DNA from: Inia geoffrensis
Lineage: Eukaryota; Chordata; Mammalia; Artiodactyla; Iniidae
DNA length: 64,000 nucleotides
NCBI GenBank assembly: GCA_036417435.1
Contig: CM070903.1
Location: forward strand, 78,051,501-78,115,500
Direction: 5' to 3'
The notes beneath the pieces are model-generated. The model saw only the letters and a program-made list of their open reading frames with translations, was not told the origin of the DNA and ran no database searches. Shown one piece after another: positions 11,790 to 24,125 of the stretch (the first letter of the stretch is position 1; each line of letters opens with the position of its first letter). The position numbers and the translations under genes were made by a program.

Positions 11790-12600
11790 GCCTGTGCCGT
11801 ATAGCTTCCGTTTGTCCCTCCAGAACCTCTACTCACCTTTCTCTATTTGCACTTTGCTCATGGAGGCTGAACTCTAAGCTGTATCAGCTGGCTCCTTGTT
11901 CTCTAGAGTTCAGTTGATTTTGAGGGGTTGGAGGCACTCTAGGAGATTCGGTGAGTGGGAAAGAAGTATATTCGGGTATATTCATTGCCCTGGTCAGTCT
12001 TCCTCAGGGCTTGTAATGGAATGGCTCCCTATATGGTGGGTCACAGATCCAGAAAGGCAGCTTTCCTGCTCTCAAAACTCACTTTCCCCCAGGACTCAGG
12101 ATGGTGTCAGAACTCCACTGTTATTGGTCCTAGGATACTGTGATATTTCTTTTTTTTTTTTTTTAATAAATGTATTTATTTTATTTTTTGGCTGCATTGG
12201 GTCTTCACTGCTGTGCACGGGCTTTTCTTTCATTGCAGTGAGCGGGGGCTACTCTTCGTTGTTCTGCACGGGCTCTAGGCGTGTGGGCTTCAGTAGCTGT
12301 GGCACGCGGGCTCAGTAGTTGTGGCTCACTACTCTAGAGCACAGGCTCAGAAGTTGTGACGCACGGGCTTAGTTGCTCCGTGGCATGTGGGATCTTCCCA
12401 GACCAGGGCTGGAACCCGTGTCCCCTGCATTGGCAGGCAGATTCTTAACCACTGTGCCACCAAGGAAGTCTCTGTGACATTTCTTATTTCTTCCCTACAT
12501 CAGACCCTTGGCTTTTCCAAGAATACATTTTGAAACCCTCCTCCAATTACTCAATTTAAGTGTGCCATTTTTTTCCTGCTAAGACAGTAGACTGAACCAC
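11790..12600 (+). repeat. Ancient interspersed repeat, family not named, split by a SINE
   Basis: The right part ('cctccaattactcaattt', 'gtgtgccatttttttcctgc') and the left part ('tgccctggtcagtcttcc', 'ggtcctaggatactgtg') recall a common old mammalian element whose 3' end reads '...ctcctcaaattacccag, gagtgtgccatctg'. A SINE at 12151-12471 interrupts it. I cannot name the family with confidence. Confidence 0.4.
12151..12471 (-). mobile_element. Older long-form CHR-type SINE
   Basis: The left T run is followed by the long body typical of the older CHR subfamily (antisense of '...gaagacccaacacagcc'-type 3' sequence) and ends in GGAAGTC near the head. Target-site duplication: CTGTGATATTTCTT (12138-12151) against CTGTGACATTTCTT (12472-12485), one mismatch. 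It is longer and more diverged than the 200-bp young copies. Confidence 0.88.
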
Positions 12601-12734
12601 TCAGACAAGGGTTAATACATTATTCTTAATTGTTCTTCAACCTCCTTAAAATATTGTCATCGGAAGTAGGATTTAATCAACCTTGAATACTATGTTTAAA
12701 GTATTTTGCAGCCCTTTAACTAGGTTTCTAAATA

Positions 12735-12980
12735 CAATTGACCCTTCAACAACAAGAGTTTGAACTGTTTGGATCCACTTTTGCATGGCTTTTTTCCCGG
12801 GATAATTGCTACAGGACTACATCGTTCATCTGCATCTGTAGTTGGTTGAGTTGCAGATGTGAAACCATGGATAAGAAGGAACCGCTAAGGAAGGTTCCTT
12901 CCGCTGTAAATTATATGTGGATTTTTGACTGTGCGGAGGTAGGGCACCTCTAATCCCAGCATTGTTCAAGGGTGAACTCT
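12735..12980. mobile_element. Tigger/MER2-like MITE
   Basis: The left end CAATTGACCCTTCAACAAC and the right end (reverse complement) AGTTCACCCTTGAACAA are terminal inverted repeats of the TcMar-Tigger/MER2 type. A TA precedes the left end. The interior contains 'accatggataagaaggaacc' and 'gtggatttttgactgtgcgg', also typical. Non-autonomous; no transposase. Confidence 0.75.
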
Positions 12981-13961
12981 ATATACATTCATTATAAATC
13001 AAGAATTTATTTTTTATTGCCTACTAGTGTGCATGGAACTGGGCAAGAAGATGAATCAGTCATTAAACCAGCTCTCAAGATGCTGACAGTAAGGTAGCAA
13101 ACATGGAGCATATTAAATATTGTAGATGATAGGCTTTGGAAATTGAGCACATGTTCCATATTTCTGATTTCTAATGTTATATTTGATTTTGTTTTCAGTG
13201 TTTCTTTTGATCTCATTTACTTTTAGTCTATGTTAGCTTTGTTTTATGTGCTTTTGTTTTCATATTTTTCTGGTAATTTGGGCAGCTATATTCTGATTAT
13301 AATTGTTTCTTAAAACTGTTCTCTAGTTTATTAACTTTGAACATTATCTATTGTTTTCCTGCTTTAAAAGGATGAGAACTTTGTGTACATATGTCTTCCT
13401 CCTCTGTTTACTTCCAGCATCTAAATTTTTATTGAGTGATATTTTTACAGGGTAAAGACTTACAACTTTACATCCTCTTCAATAGCCATAATTTTCAAAG
13501 CTGTTTAATATTATTTATATTTAAAGGAATTCAGTGCTTACAGAGTTTTATTTTGTAGTATAACTTCTTCCATTTACAGTTATTTTGGGTCATTGCTTAC
13601 TTTGGTGGATTTTGATATTAATAAATTTTATGTGCTCCTTTTATAGTCTAGAGATTATTATTAATATTAAAGGCTGCAAATATCTCCTCCTGGTCTTTTC
13701 CCCTTCTATTAACTCTGTCTATGGCATCAGTCATGAACACAAATTCTGAAATTTAAGGTAGTCAAGTTTATCAAATGCATATCTTATAATTTATATTTTT
13801 AAAATTAAAAAAGAAATTCTCTTCATTAACTTTATAATTTTATCTTTCATACTTAATTTAAAAAATTCACCTGGAGTTCTTAGTGTCTTTTTTACCAGAT
13901 ATTGAGCCAGTATCCACAGCACCATCTGCTAAAGGGGTGCTCATTTTCTTTTTTGATATGT

Positions 13962-14066
13962 ATTAATAATAACTAATCTTTACTGAGCACTCACTCTATG
14001 CCCACTAGTGTTCTAAGTGCATTACTCAACTAATCCTTATAAAAACCCTATAAAGAATACATTATT
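13962..14066 (-). repeat. MIR SINE, first half
   Basis: 'tttactgagcactcactcta' through 'taatccttataaaaacccta' is the reverse of the MIR 3' half. The element resumes at 14575 after an L1 interruption. Confidence 0.65.
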
Positions 14067-14084
14067 TTTTGTTTATATTATATA

Positions 14085-14235
14085 TATATTTTAAAATTTC
14101 AGCTTTATTGAGGTATAATTGACATAAAATTTATAAAATATTTAAAAGATACATTGTGGTGATTTGCAATATATACACATCGTGAAAGGATTCCTCTCAT
14201 CTAGTTATTTAACCATATCCATCACTTTACATATT
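14085..14235 (-). repeat. L1M 3' end fragment, antisense
   Basis: 'cagctttattgaggtataat' followed by 'accatatccatcactttaca' is the reverse of an old L1 3' end. It abuts a plus-strand L1 3' piece, giving a tail-to-tail arrangement inside a MIR. Confidence 0.6.
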
Positions 14236-14572
14236 TACCTTGAGGAAATTATGCCAAGTGAAATAAGCCAGACACAGAAAGACAAATACTACATGGTATC
14301 ACTTTTCTGTGGAATCTACAATTTTTAAAAAGTTAAATTCAGAGAAAACAGAGAGTAGAAAAGTGATTGCTGGGGACTGAGGCAGAGGTGGGAGAAAGGG
14401 ACATGTTGGTAAAAGGGCACAAACTTTCAGGTATAAGATGAATAAGGTCAGAGGATCTAGTGTAAAATATGGTAACTGTAGTTGATAACACTGTATTGTA
14501 TAATTGAAATTTGCTGAGAGTAGAACTTAAATGTTCTCACCAAAATACTACTACTAATAATAAAATAATAAA
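14236..14572 (+). repeat. L1M 3' end fragment, sense
   Basis: 'gccaagtgaaataagccaga' and 'atggtatcacttttctgtgg' start the well-known L1 3' terminal block. It ends in an A/T-rich tail 'actactactaataataaaat'. Confidence 0.75.
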
Positions 14573-14574
14573 GA

Positions 14575-14725
14575 AGACATTATTTTTACTTCCTATTTTA
14601 CAGAAGAGGAAACGGAGGCACAGAGTGAATAGTTAGGTTAAGGTCACAGAACTATTAAGTTCCAGAAACATGTTTTGGATTCAAGCAGTGGGGCTCCAGT
14701 ATTCATACTTTTAACCTCTACATTC
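14575..14725 (-). repeat. MIR SINE, second half
   Basis: 'attttacagaagaggaaacg', 'gaggcacagagtgaatag' and 'ggtcacagaactattaag' are the reverse of the MIR central and 5' regions, continuing the half that stops at 14066. Confidence 0.7.
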
Positions 14726-17104
14726 TACTCACCTTCATTCCATGTGTGCACAGATATTTTTCTAAGTCCACTGTTGTTTTGTTTTTTCAGTCTGGTTATT
14801 TATTCCTGAATTAGTTGCACGATGTACTTTATTACTGTGTTTTGTAATATATCTTAATACCTGGTAGGATAAATTTTTGTTCTTCTCTTTCCAGATTGAA
14901 ATAACCCTCTGTGGACCTTTATTCTTCAAGGTAAATTTTTGAATAATTTTCCTGAGTTCCTCAGAAAAACCCTCTTGGATTTTGATTCAAATTTGTGTTG
15001 AATTTATAGGTTAATCTGGAGCATTGATATCTTTATAGTGTTAAAAATTCCATCCATAAACATGAAATTAATGTTTAGCCTGTGTTTATGCCCTTTGTGG
15101 CCTTTAATATAATTAAATTTTTTTCTCCATAAATTGCTGTGCAAGGTAAATTCTTTGTTAAGTTAATTCCTATTTTTTTTCCTATTATGAATGGTATCTA
15201 ATATATACTCCAGTTGGATGTTACCAATATAAAGTAATGTTTTTAATTTAAAAAATATTCTTATACTTTTTAAGTTCATTTTTTTATTTAGAAGGCCAAT
15301 GGAACTCTCTAATTCTAAAATATTTTTCATTCTGCTGAGTTTTCAGTGTAGTTAATTCCATTACCTGTAGATAATGGCAGTTTTGTCTCTTCCCTTCTTA
15401 TCATTCTCTCACCTATTGATTTTTTTTTTCCCTCAATCATAGGCCTGAGCTACCAGGCCTTTTCATCCTATTTCTGATCTTAAAGATACATGGCTAACTA
15501 AAGATTTTCCAAAATCATGAGATTTCCTGAGTTTTTGATCAAATTAAGAAAGTTTTGGACTATTCCTAGCTTTAAGTTCTTTTTCTAAACATAAATACTT
15601 GTTACTATTTATCAAATGATTTTTCTGTATCTATTGAAAAATTCTTTTTCTCTTTTTCTTCATTAATGTGATAATCTGAATTTCAAAGGCAAATCTACTG
15701 AACTAAATATATTATTTTAAAGCATTTTGTGTCTGATTATCAGACATTTTATTTAGGATTTTTGCAACTATTTTCATAGGTGAACTAGACCTATGATTTT
15801 TGTGCTATTTTTATTCTACTTTGGGGCTTAGGTTCATATGGCCTTACAAGATAAATCACACAGCTCCTCCCACCCCCCCTTTTTTCTTTAATAACAATGT
15901 GGTTAAAGCAAATTTGGGAGAATTGATCATATAGCTGTTTTAATTGGGGTTTTCTTTTTTCAGAATGTGGAGGAGTTGTTTTCTGATTGCCACTTCGGTT
16001 TTTTCAAAATGATTATTTGATATGTCAACTTTCATATTTTTGTGTGTCCAATTTTTTTATAGCTTTCTATCTTGTCTATGTAGGTTTTCAAATTTTGCAA
16101 GTTTCCATTGAAACCTATTTATCATGTTCTTGATGATATTCCTTTATCATCTTGTATAAAATAATAAAATTATAAGGAATGTTTTACTTTTATGTTTTCA
16201 TTATTAATTATCAAATTATTTATGTAAGTTTACATTTATATTATTAGATTTAGATGTATTATATTTATTAATTGATAAATTTTTTTTTAATTTAGAAATC
16301 TTTGTTATATTATATTGCATTTATTATCCTTTTATAATGCTCTATTTTATCATTTGGGATTTATAAATTTTCTTACCCCCCCCTCTCTGGTATCTAAGTT
16401 TTAGCATGGTAGATGGAGTCAGGGTTGCTTGTTATTTTGCCATATTATCCTGCACTTGAGTAGCATCTCTCTTAACATATGTATTTTCCATTCCATTTAT
16501 GTATTTTTCTCTTCTTCAGAAATACCATTTATGTCTAGATTGGGTCTATTTTGTTTGCTTTCTATAGCTGTTGTCTTTCAGCATTTTTGTCACTATTTTT
16601 TTCCATTTGGTTTTGCATGTTCACTCACCTGTCCTCTACCTCATTGCTACTGTTCTAATGATGTCTATTCCATGTCTTGAAAATCTTAGTGTATTTTCAA
16701 ATTTTAATATTTTTCATTGTTATTTTCAATATTCTTCCCGATTTCTTCTAGTTTACCTTTTATATTCTGCTGTCTTATTTTTTCTATTTCTTGTACTTAT
16801 TCTTTGAAGTTTCTTTGCAAATAATTCACATTCTCTTTTATTATAATAATTAAGATATTGACTTTAGAACATTTCATATTCCACGAGTGTTCTTTACTTC
16901 ATGTTGTTTACTTGTTTTATTGCTTTTGTCTGAACTGAAAGGATTCAGAATTTGTTTTAATTAAATCAGTTCTATGTATAAGTTTATTTTTTTAAATATC
17001 TCCCACATTCCCACTCCTATTCAAAAAGGAGTGTAGAGGTTGATCAGTATTCTTAAGATTAGGTAGAATGTTTCACATTAACTTATGCTTAAACCCTTAA
17101 GTTA

Positions 17105-17320
17105 ATTAATTATGTTTATGTTATTTAACACTTATAATATGCTACATATTACATTAATGTTGTATCACACATTAGCCCATTTCATTTTAATAACTACCTT
17201 ATAAGGTGTATAGTATAATTAATTCCATTTTGCAATTGATGAAATAGAGTCATAGGAAGGTGAAGCTACTCCCTTAATGTCACACAATTAGTTAAATGGA
17301 GGATTTGGGTGGTAGTATTT
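17105..17320 (-). repeat. MIR SINE (ancient)
   Basis: Reverse MIR order: '...acacttataatatgctacat', 'ttttaataactaccttataa', 'gatgaaatagagtcatagga', 'gtcacacaattagttaaatg'. Confidence 0.6.
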
Positions 17321-17909
17321 ACTAATCAAAAAGTATTTTTGCAAGTTATTGCCATTTATAGTTATAATTTATGAAAATTAAATTTGTAAAATTATATTAT
17401 TATTTTTGATATTTTAGAGTTACAGATGAGGATTTATTTTTTCAAATTACAATATTCAGTTTGTAGGACAATAAACCAAATGGGTCTTAGAGAACATTAG
17501 GTCCAGTCCCTTGATTTTGCAAATGAGGGAAACAGGCCAGAGAGCCCTGTCTTCATTGCTGAGTCATCTATCCTTATTATTCCATTTGTAGCTATTTGAA
17601 ATAATCAAAAAGGTTCAGCTATTTTATGATTCACTTTGAAATATGTAAGTATTGAGAAATAAAATCTATCTATCTTTCCTCCTCCTTTAAACACTAGCAA
17701 AAGCAAAAATATAGGCTAGATATATAAAAATTAGAAGACGATTTTGACCTAATGAGTAAACTAAAATGTGCTTTCATAAACTTATTTGCTGTCTTCTAAA
17801 CATCTTTATACTCCAACGCTTTATTCAATCTGATTTAAAATGAACAAGTGTTCCTGACTAGACCTAAAAAATGATTTTGTAATAATTCAAGATTATAAAA
17901 TTTATTTTC

Positions 17910-18500
17910 TAACATACAGCTAATGAATGCTTACTAAGTGTCAGGCATTGTCAGAGCAATGAACACAGAGCAGCGAACAGTTGCTGCTCTTAAGTCTCTG
18001 CCCCCATGGAACTTATAGGTAAAAAGTAAACTATCATGTCGTATAAGCAGGTAGTGAAAACCATGAAGGGAATTGAATGATGAGGTTGGGGGTGGTTTTT
18101 TAAAAATTCCCGAGGGAAGACCTCTCTAGGGAGATATCATATGTGGAGATCTGAATGAAATGATGAATTGAACCATTTAATAATCTGAGGTTGAAGAGCT
18201 TTTCATGGAGAGCAAGAGTTGGGCATATTTTAGGAAGAGCAATGATTCTAGTGTTTGGAAGGTAAGGTGACTAAGGAGGGAATGGATAGAGATTATTACA
18301 GATAGGCAAGGGCTAGCTCGTATAGGGCCTTGCAGAGCCTAGTAAAGAGTGCGATTTATTCTAAACGTGACTGAAGCCACTAGAGGATTTAAATCTGGAA
18401 ATGGGATGATTTGATTTATTTTTTAAAAAGATCATTCTGTTAATGTTTGGTGAAGAGACTACAAGGGCAAGAAAGGAAAGCAAAATGTCAGACAGAACAC
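17910..18500 (-). repeat. L2 LINE 3' region (ancient)
   Basis: Reading left to right: 'gcttactaagtgtcaggcat', 'tgcccccatggaacttatag', 'gaagacctctctagggag', 'gggccttgcagagcctagta', 'attctaaacgtgactgaagc', 'aaaaagatcattctgttaat'. This is the reverse of the canonical L2 3' coding end and UTR, about 600 bases. No coding capacity remains. Confidence 0.65.
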
Positions 18501-18774
18501 TGTGGATCGTAAGTTCACAAATTATAAATTGATAAAGTCAAGCTGAACAAAAGAATTGTTTTAACTAGACATTGCTTATTGCTTTTTAATTCTCTTTAAA
18601 TCATCATTGGAATACAGCTTGGTATATGCTTTATATACCTTTTAAGCCTATGTAAGAGAACTCAAAATTTAACATAAAGGGCATTTACTTCAGGCTGCCA
18701 TGTCCGTCTTCACCATTCCTAAATAGATCGATTCCTCCAACCTAAAAAATAATCTGATAATGTCTAGCCTAGGG

Positions 18775-19040
18775 CACTGAAATTGTACTATTTAAGTTTA
18801 AATTCCATATTTGCTGCTAACTAGCTATGCTCCTTGATAACTCTGTAATATTTGCCAAGTTACTTAAGCTCTCTCAGTTTCATCATGGATATACTTAATA
18901 GTACCCACTTACTAAGGTCGTTTTGATGATTAAATAAAATAATCTATGAAAGGATTTTTTTCCTTTTTTTTTTTTCTATGAAAGGATTTTAACAAAAAAT
19001 TTGATGCAGAATAAATTTGCAATGAACACTTGTTGTTGTG
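18775..19040 (+). repeat. MIR SINE carrying a small insertion
   Basis: 'atttgctgctaactagctat', 'ccaagttacttaagctctct', 'ttcatcatggatatacttaa' and 'gatgattaaataaaataatc' are the sense MIR order. The 3' part holds the 16-bp duplication described separately (18943-18990). Confidence 0.65.
18943..18990 (-). mobile_element. Tail-only retro-insertion flanked by a 16-bp duplication
   Basis: TCTATGAAAGGATTTT occurs at 18943-18958 and again, perfectly, at 18975-18990. Between them is only a 16-base T-rich segment (18959-18974). This looks like a target-site duplication around a poly(A) tail with no body. A simple tandem duplication plus slippage is the alternative. Confidence 0.5.
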
Positions 19041-21130
19041 TTGTTATCCACTCTGACCCTGGTAAAGAATTTTTACATATTACTTAGAGGCGATAATAAT
19101 AAAAATACTATTAGTGATACTTTCATCAAACATTTTCTCCAAGATTAAACTTGAATATATATGAGTTCATTCATTCATTCAAAAAAAACCACAAAACACT
19201 TATTTCAGCAACAGTAATGTTTCAGGTTTTCCATGAGTTGCACAGGCTGGAGGAAAGATTCAGAGAACAAAGGAAAAAGCAGTATTACCTTAAAATTGTT
19301 TTCTGACCTCCATAAATTAATATGCAAATAATATACAAATATCTTAACATTTAGATATAGTTCCCTCTATAAAAGAGAAAGTTTGATAAATCAGATGAAG
19401 CTATGTAATTCTGAATATGAATGACTTTCAGTTAGTAGAAAAGTTCAAAATGAATGAAAATAAAGGAATTTGAAACACTCTGGATATTTTTTCTTTTTTA
19501 ATTTTTCCCTTTAATATTATCTATTGGAAAAAATTTGGTCTACAAAATTTACACCTCAATCTAAGTCCACAGAGCCAAGGGTCAGAAACCTCAACCATCT
19601 TTAAGGGATTGTTTTAAGAAATCCCTTCCCTGTGGTGTCACTACCCTGAAGCAACATTTTCTTAAACAGTCACAATTTCCTCTGAATATTTCCATAAAAC
19701 TTTGTGTTTTAGGTTAAAAACAACTTTTTCAGTCTCATTATCTTTGAAAACAAAAGTCAAAAAAAAAAGGGTAGAAAAAAGATTAAATTTATAAGTATTT
19801 ACCATTTCAGGTTGGCAATTTTTTCATTTCATTGAATAAGAGCAAATAAAATATAGGTTTATACTCTAATTCATATATAATAACATCCTCTGTGGTATTT
19901 ATCACTGTTGCTTCCTCCCACCACACACCCTTGCTATAGAAGGAACTGATTTGACTTTGAATAAGTTTGAATCCAAATCAAGCTGGATGATTTATGATTG
20001 AATGATTGAATAAACCTAAAATTTACTTAACTATAAAATGTCAAAAAACTTATTGGCCCTATACATTGCTCAGCATGGCATTTTAAACCATAATGCAACA
20101 GAGTATAATCCAGTAAACTGGAAGACACAGTGAGGAAGCCATTTTCTTCTAAGTTTTTTTCTCTTTCATTTCTAGTTCCAGCTCCATAGATATGGCATGT
20201 TAAAAGGGTGCTTGTTTACATTTGAATAAATATCCCTAGAAGGCTACCTGTTTCCTCTTTTTTTTTTGGTTACTTTCCTTTCATACTTAAAATTCATTAT
20301 TTTAAAAATCTGATTTTTATCAGAATTCAAAGATAAATTGGTTGTTTTTTTCTTAATCAGTGAGACTATTAATGATTATATATGTTGGAAATTGTTGTTT
20401 TCTTTCAAAACTTTATTTATTTAATTTACCCTATTTGAGTGAAAAAAGAATTCGTCTCATTTTAGTAGTTAATATATCAGAATTAGAGTTTGAAACTTTG
20501 CATTCTTGGACATAACCACATTTATCTACAATTAGCTTAGTATGATCTGGAGTGCCTTGAAAGAACACTGGGTGTAGGAAAGCTGTGTTCTATTCGTAGA
20601 TCTGTAGTAATTGTCTGTAAAACCAAATTAGCCACTTCTCCCCTCTAAGCCTCCATTTTCTAATATAAAAAAAAGGGAGTGGGTCAGATGGTATCTGAAT
20701 CCATTCTTCTTATTAATTCCATGAGTTTAGAGTATAAATATACTGTGGAATTACAAGAAGAAAATTTTTAAAAAACTTTTTCATTTTTTTTTTTCTTGAA
20801 AATTTAGTGGCCATAATTTTTATATTGAATGTACAAGATTTCAAGTTAGCAGGCAATTGCCTGGAACATTTACCACACTGTTTTAGTTATCAAACTTACA
20901 TGATGAGATTTTCCTGGAATAAAGTCTACCTAAATAAATTTCCAAAGCACTCCATGGGATTCTAACCTGTATCTATAAATTATTATACAGACCTAAGTAT
21001 CTGAGTACAAGGTTTTTTACGAGTTGACATTCAAAAGTATGCCATGCTCGCAAGTCAGTCAGCTCAATGGACCATTGCATGCACATGATTGTTATTAACC
21101 CCTTTTTTCACTGTCAGTTAAATGGGCTTT
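19041..21130. other. Gene-free AT-rich DNA
   Basis: I see no gene. A MIR-like trace lies near 20540-20710 ('ggaaagctgtgttctattcg' to 'taagcctccattttctaata'); otherwise the stretch looks unique. Confidence 0.5.
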
Positions 21131-21147
21131 CTCAAAATCACATTCCA

Positions 21148-21356
21148 GGGCTTCCCTGGTGGCGCAGTGGTTGAGAGTCCGCCTGCCGATGCAGGGGACA
21201 CGGGTTCGTGGCCCGGTCCTGGAGGATCCCACATGCTGTGGAGCGGCTGGGCCTGTGAGCCATGGCTGCTGAGCCTGTGTGTCCGGAGCCTGTGCTCCGC
21301 GACAGGCAACAGTGAGAGGCCCGCGTACCGCAAAAAAAAAAAAAAAAAAAAAAAAA
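21148..21356 (+). mobile_element. Young CHR-type SINE
   Basis: Complete: head GGGCTTCCCTGGTGGCGCAG, A-box-like and B-box-like (GGTTCGTGGCC) promoter motifs, body, then 25 As. Target duplication AAAATCACATTCCAGGG occurs on both sides (21134-21150 and 21353-21369, perfect). The perfect duplication and clean tail indicate recent insertion. Confidence 0.96.
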
Positions 21357-21797
21357 TCACATTCCAGGGTTGACATGGTCTTCTGGCACCCAGAGACCTA
21401 TCATATAAACTGACAAGCAAGACTAACTAGGCGTGAGGGATTGTTCCAAAAAGATTTCCAGCCCCAAACATTCTAACTAATTGAAGAGCAAGAATAGGTT
21501 AACTTCACTGCTATTCCTAAAATTACAGCTTTATTGTTTGAAAGTTTATGGAGGACCGGTAAGTTGTGTCTGGTGCAATCATTTCAAAGTCACCTGAGGG
21601 GAACAGGAAAGAGTGAATTTTGTACCAAGTACTTTTCTGGCTTCTCAAATATGGGATAAAATGATAACCAGGTGAAACAAACCTAGAATGGCCTAAAACT
21701 GGCCTCTTTTCTAAAGGAATGTCCAATTCATGTTGTCCCAAGTGATTAACAAAAGCAGCATAGTCTGAGAAAAGTTTTGTCAAGAATTTGAGTTTTG

Positions 21798-22014
21798 TTT
21801 TGTTTTTTGTTTTTTGTTTTTTGCGGTACACGGGCTTCTCACTGTTCCGGCCTCTCCCGTTGCGGAGCACAGGCTCCAGACGCGCAGGCTCAGCAGCCAT
21901 GGCTCACGGGCCTAGCCGCTCCACGGCACGTGGGATCTTCCCGGACCGGGTCATGAATCCGCGTCCCCTGCATCAGCAGGCGGACTCTCAACCACTGCGC
22001 CACCAGGGAAGCCC
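21798..22014 (-). mobile_element. CHR-type SINE
   Basis: Antisense copy with a G-interrupted T tail (TTTTGTTTTTTG repeats) on the left and head ending at 22014. Duplication AAGAATTTGAGTTTTG (21782-21797) against AAGGATTTCAGTTTTG (22015-22030) has two mismatches, so it is older than the copy at 21148. Confidence 0.93.
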
Positions 22015-22834
22015 AAGGATTTCAGTTTTGAAGAGGTTCTAGTTAATTATAAAATCATTATCACTTTAATTTATGATGTTTAAAAGGATAAAGGGAGGTA
22101 TCCAAGGTCAAACACTAAGTTCAATAATCAGAGTTGTAACTATAATTTTATCTTGCATTTGATGAGACATTCTTGGGCTGGAGTTATTGCCCAATAGCTG
22201 CATGGACCTGGGCAATTGTATGCTGTCCTGTTATTTCCTTCAGCCCCCTGTCCTGATGCTTGAATGTCACTGGCTAATCTCTGAGTTGCTCTTTGGATGG
22301 GACTCAGATACCCAAATTTGGGATCTGGTACTATTTATCCATGTTCTTTCCCCAAACTCCTGCAGGTTCACCCTCTCATTTAAGTCCTTACAGACAAAAG
22401 AGATCTTTCAGCTTATTTTCTGCCATCAGGGAGGGGCTCAGCACTTAACACCTCATAAAAACTATTTGCTTTCACACTAAAATAAGGAGGCCCCAGGCTA
22501 GATATATAAATATATCACAATGATGTAAATATATCACCAGAGGCACACGTGTTGAAGAAAAAATACTATAAATTTCAACAAAATACATGAAAGGAAGAAA
22601 TAAAAAAACACAATCCCTTTCCCAAATTTCCATATACTTACAGAAAAAACAGGTGAGAGAAATAGGATCAACAGATAAGGATTACAATGAATATAAAAGG
22701 GTTAATTATCCCCTTCCAAAGATAGACACTTTTGAATTGGGTAAAGTCAAGCTAATGAGTTAATAAAAAACTAACAAAAATGATCAGTTAAACACTATTC
22801 TGAAGAGACATTTACAACTTTTTAAAACAGTTGA

Positions 22835-23041
22835 GGGCTTCCCTGGTGGAACAGTGGTTGAGAGTCCGCCTGCCGATGCAGAGGACACGGGTTCGTGCCC
22901 CGGTCCGGGAAGATCCCACATGCCGCGGAGCGGCTGGGTCCATGAGCCATGGCCGCTGAGCCTGCGCGTCCGGAGCCTGTGCTCCGCAACGGGAGAAGCC
23001 ACAATAGTGAAAGGCCCGCGTAGCGCAAAAAAAAAAAAAAA
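22835..23041 (+). mobile_element. Young CHR-type SINE
   Basis: Full-length sense copy with a pure A tail. Perfect duplication AAAACAGTTGA at 22824-22834 and 23042-23052. The head has GGAACAG in place of GGCGCAG in the A-box-like motif. Confidence 0.95.
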
Positions 23042-23979
23042 AAAACAGTTGAAGTTGAAATATAACATGTCAGGCAAATTCTAATCTATATTTAACAAAT
23101 TCTAACAAAACACAGAAACATCAAATGAGGGGAAGAAGATGTACTCTTGGGAAATTTTTTATTTTTACAAAATATATTGCACATTTAGTTCACTGTCAGA
23201 TTTTTTAAAATACATTATTTAGGAGATTTTGAATGTAAGTATAAAAATGAGACTTTGTTTAGAGTGTTTGTGTGTGTGTGTGTGCATGCACGTGTGCATG
23301 CGCATGTTGGTGGTTTTGGTATCTAGTATCTTATAATGATTGAGCAGTTTTCTATCTACAATGAATACTTTAGAAGAGTTTACATAACATAGGATATATT
23401 AGTTCCTCTGGGTCAGAATGTATCTTTAAATATACTTTCTTGTTCCCTCTGTAGTATTGGATTTTCAGTTTTACAGCCTTTTTTTTGCTATAAACATTAC
23501 TCATTTATATTTGCATGTTTAAGTATATGTTAGATATTTAAGTATATATAGATATATAGTTATAAATGAGCAAAGTTTGTATATTTTAAGCATCTATTTT
23601 GCTAGATTTTTAAATATATTATAATAAAGGAGCAGCGCTTCATTTGCCCATTTGTAATTTCATAAAGAATCAATATTGTAAAGAACAAATTGTACCCCTC
23701 TTTTCTTTGGAGATATGAAAGGATGAAAATTTATGTATTTTCATTTGTGTTTTCACCTGCTAGGCTTGGGATTTGGAATTTTATATAAATAAACTAATTT
23801 ATGAATATATTTTATATATTCATATTTATATAACAATTTTATATAAGTAAACTAACAGAGTCTATATTCAGGAGGCATTTGATCTCTGCAACCAAATGTT
23901 TGCCTTGTGGAAGTAAGGTGTTACTTTTTTCTTTTTTTTTTTGCTGTTTCTCTTACTTATAAGTTAATAAATGAACGTT

Positions 23980-24125
23980 GTAATTTGCTGCTTCGGTCTT
24001 CTCTGTTTTCTGAAATTGCTGTCATGCAAACCCCTCAAAGAAAATCACTCTTTTTACTTTTATATTCTCAGAGCCTAGCATGGTACCTGACATATATTAG
24101 GTGATCAATATATGTTTACTATTTG
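23980..24125 (+). repeat. L2 LINE 3' end (ancient)
   Basis: 'cagagcctagcatggtacct', 'gacatatattaggtgatcaa', then 'tatatgtttactatttgaac' matches the sense L2 terminal 'cctggcacatagtagg...caataaatatttg' block. Confidence 0.65.

Larger units (their letters stand above)
13590..16980 (-). repeat. Ancient L1M ORF2 remnant, interrupted
   Basis: Antisense ORF2 landmarks appear in order: 'cagtatccacagcaccatct' near 13910, then after an insertion 'tttgtgttgaatttataggt' and 'ttgatatctttatagtgtta' near 15000, then 'tttaggatttttgcaactat' and 'aactagacctatgatttttg' near 15760 (the RT region). No open frame remains. The 13962-14725 interval within it belongs to a MIR and younger L1 pieces. Confidence 0.65.

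Noticed and set aside
21148..21330. Possible functional tRNA gene because of A- and B-box-like motifs
   Set aside because: The sequence is the tRNA-derived head of a SINE. It does not fold into an intact cloverleaf with a proper acceptor stem, and it has a SINE body and A tail.
21122..21373. Frames of 60-140 codons in the SINE copies
   Set aside because: They recur wherever a CHR-type SINE lies, on both strands, so they are translations of the SINE, not genes.
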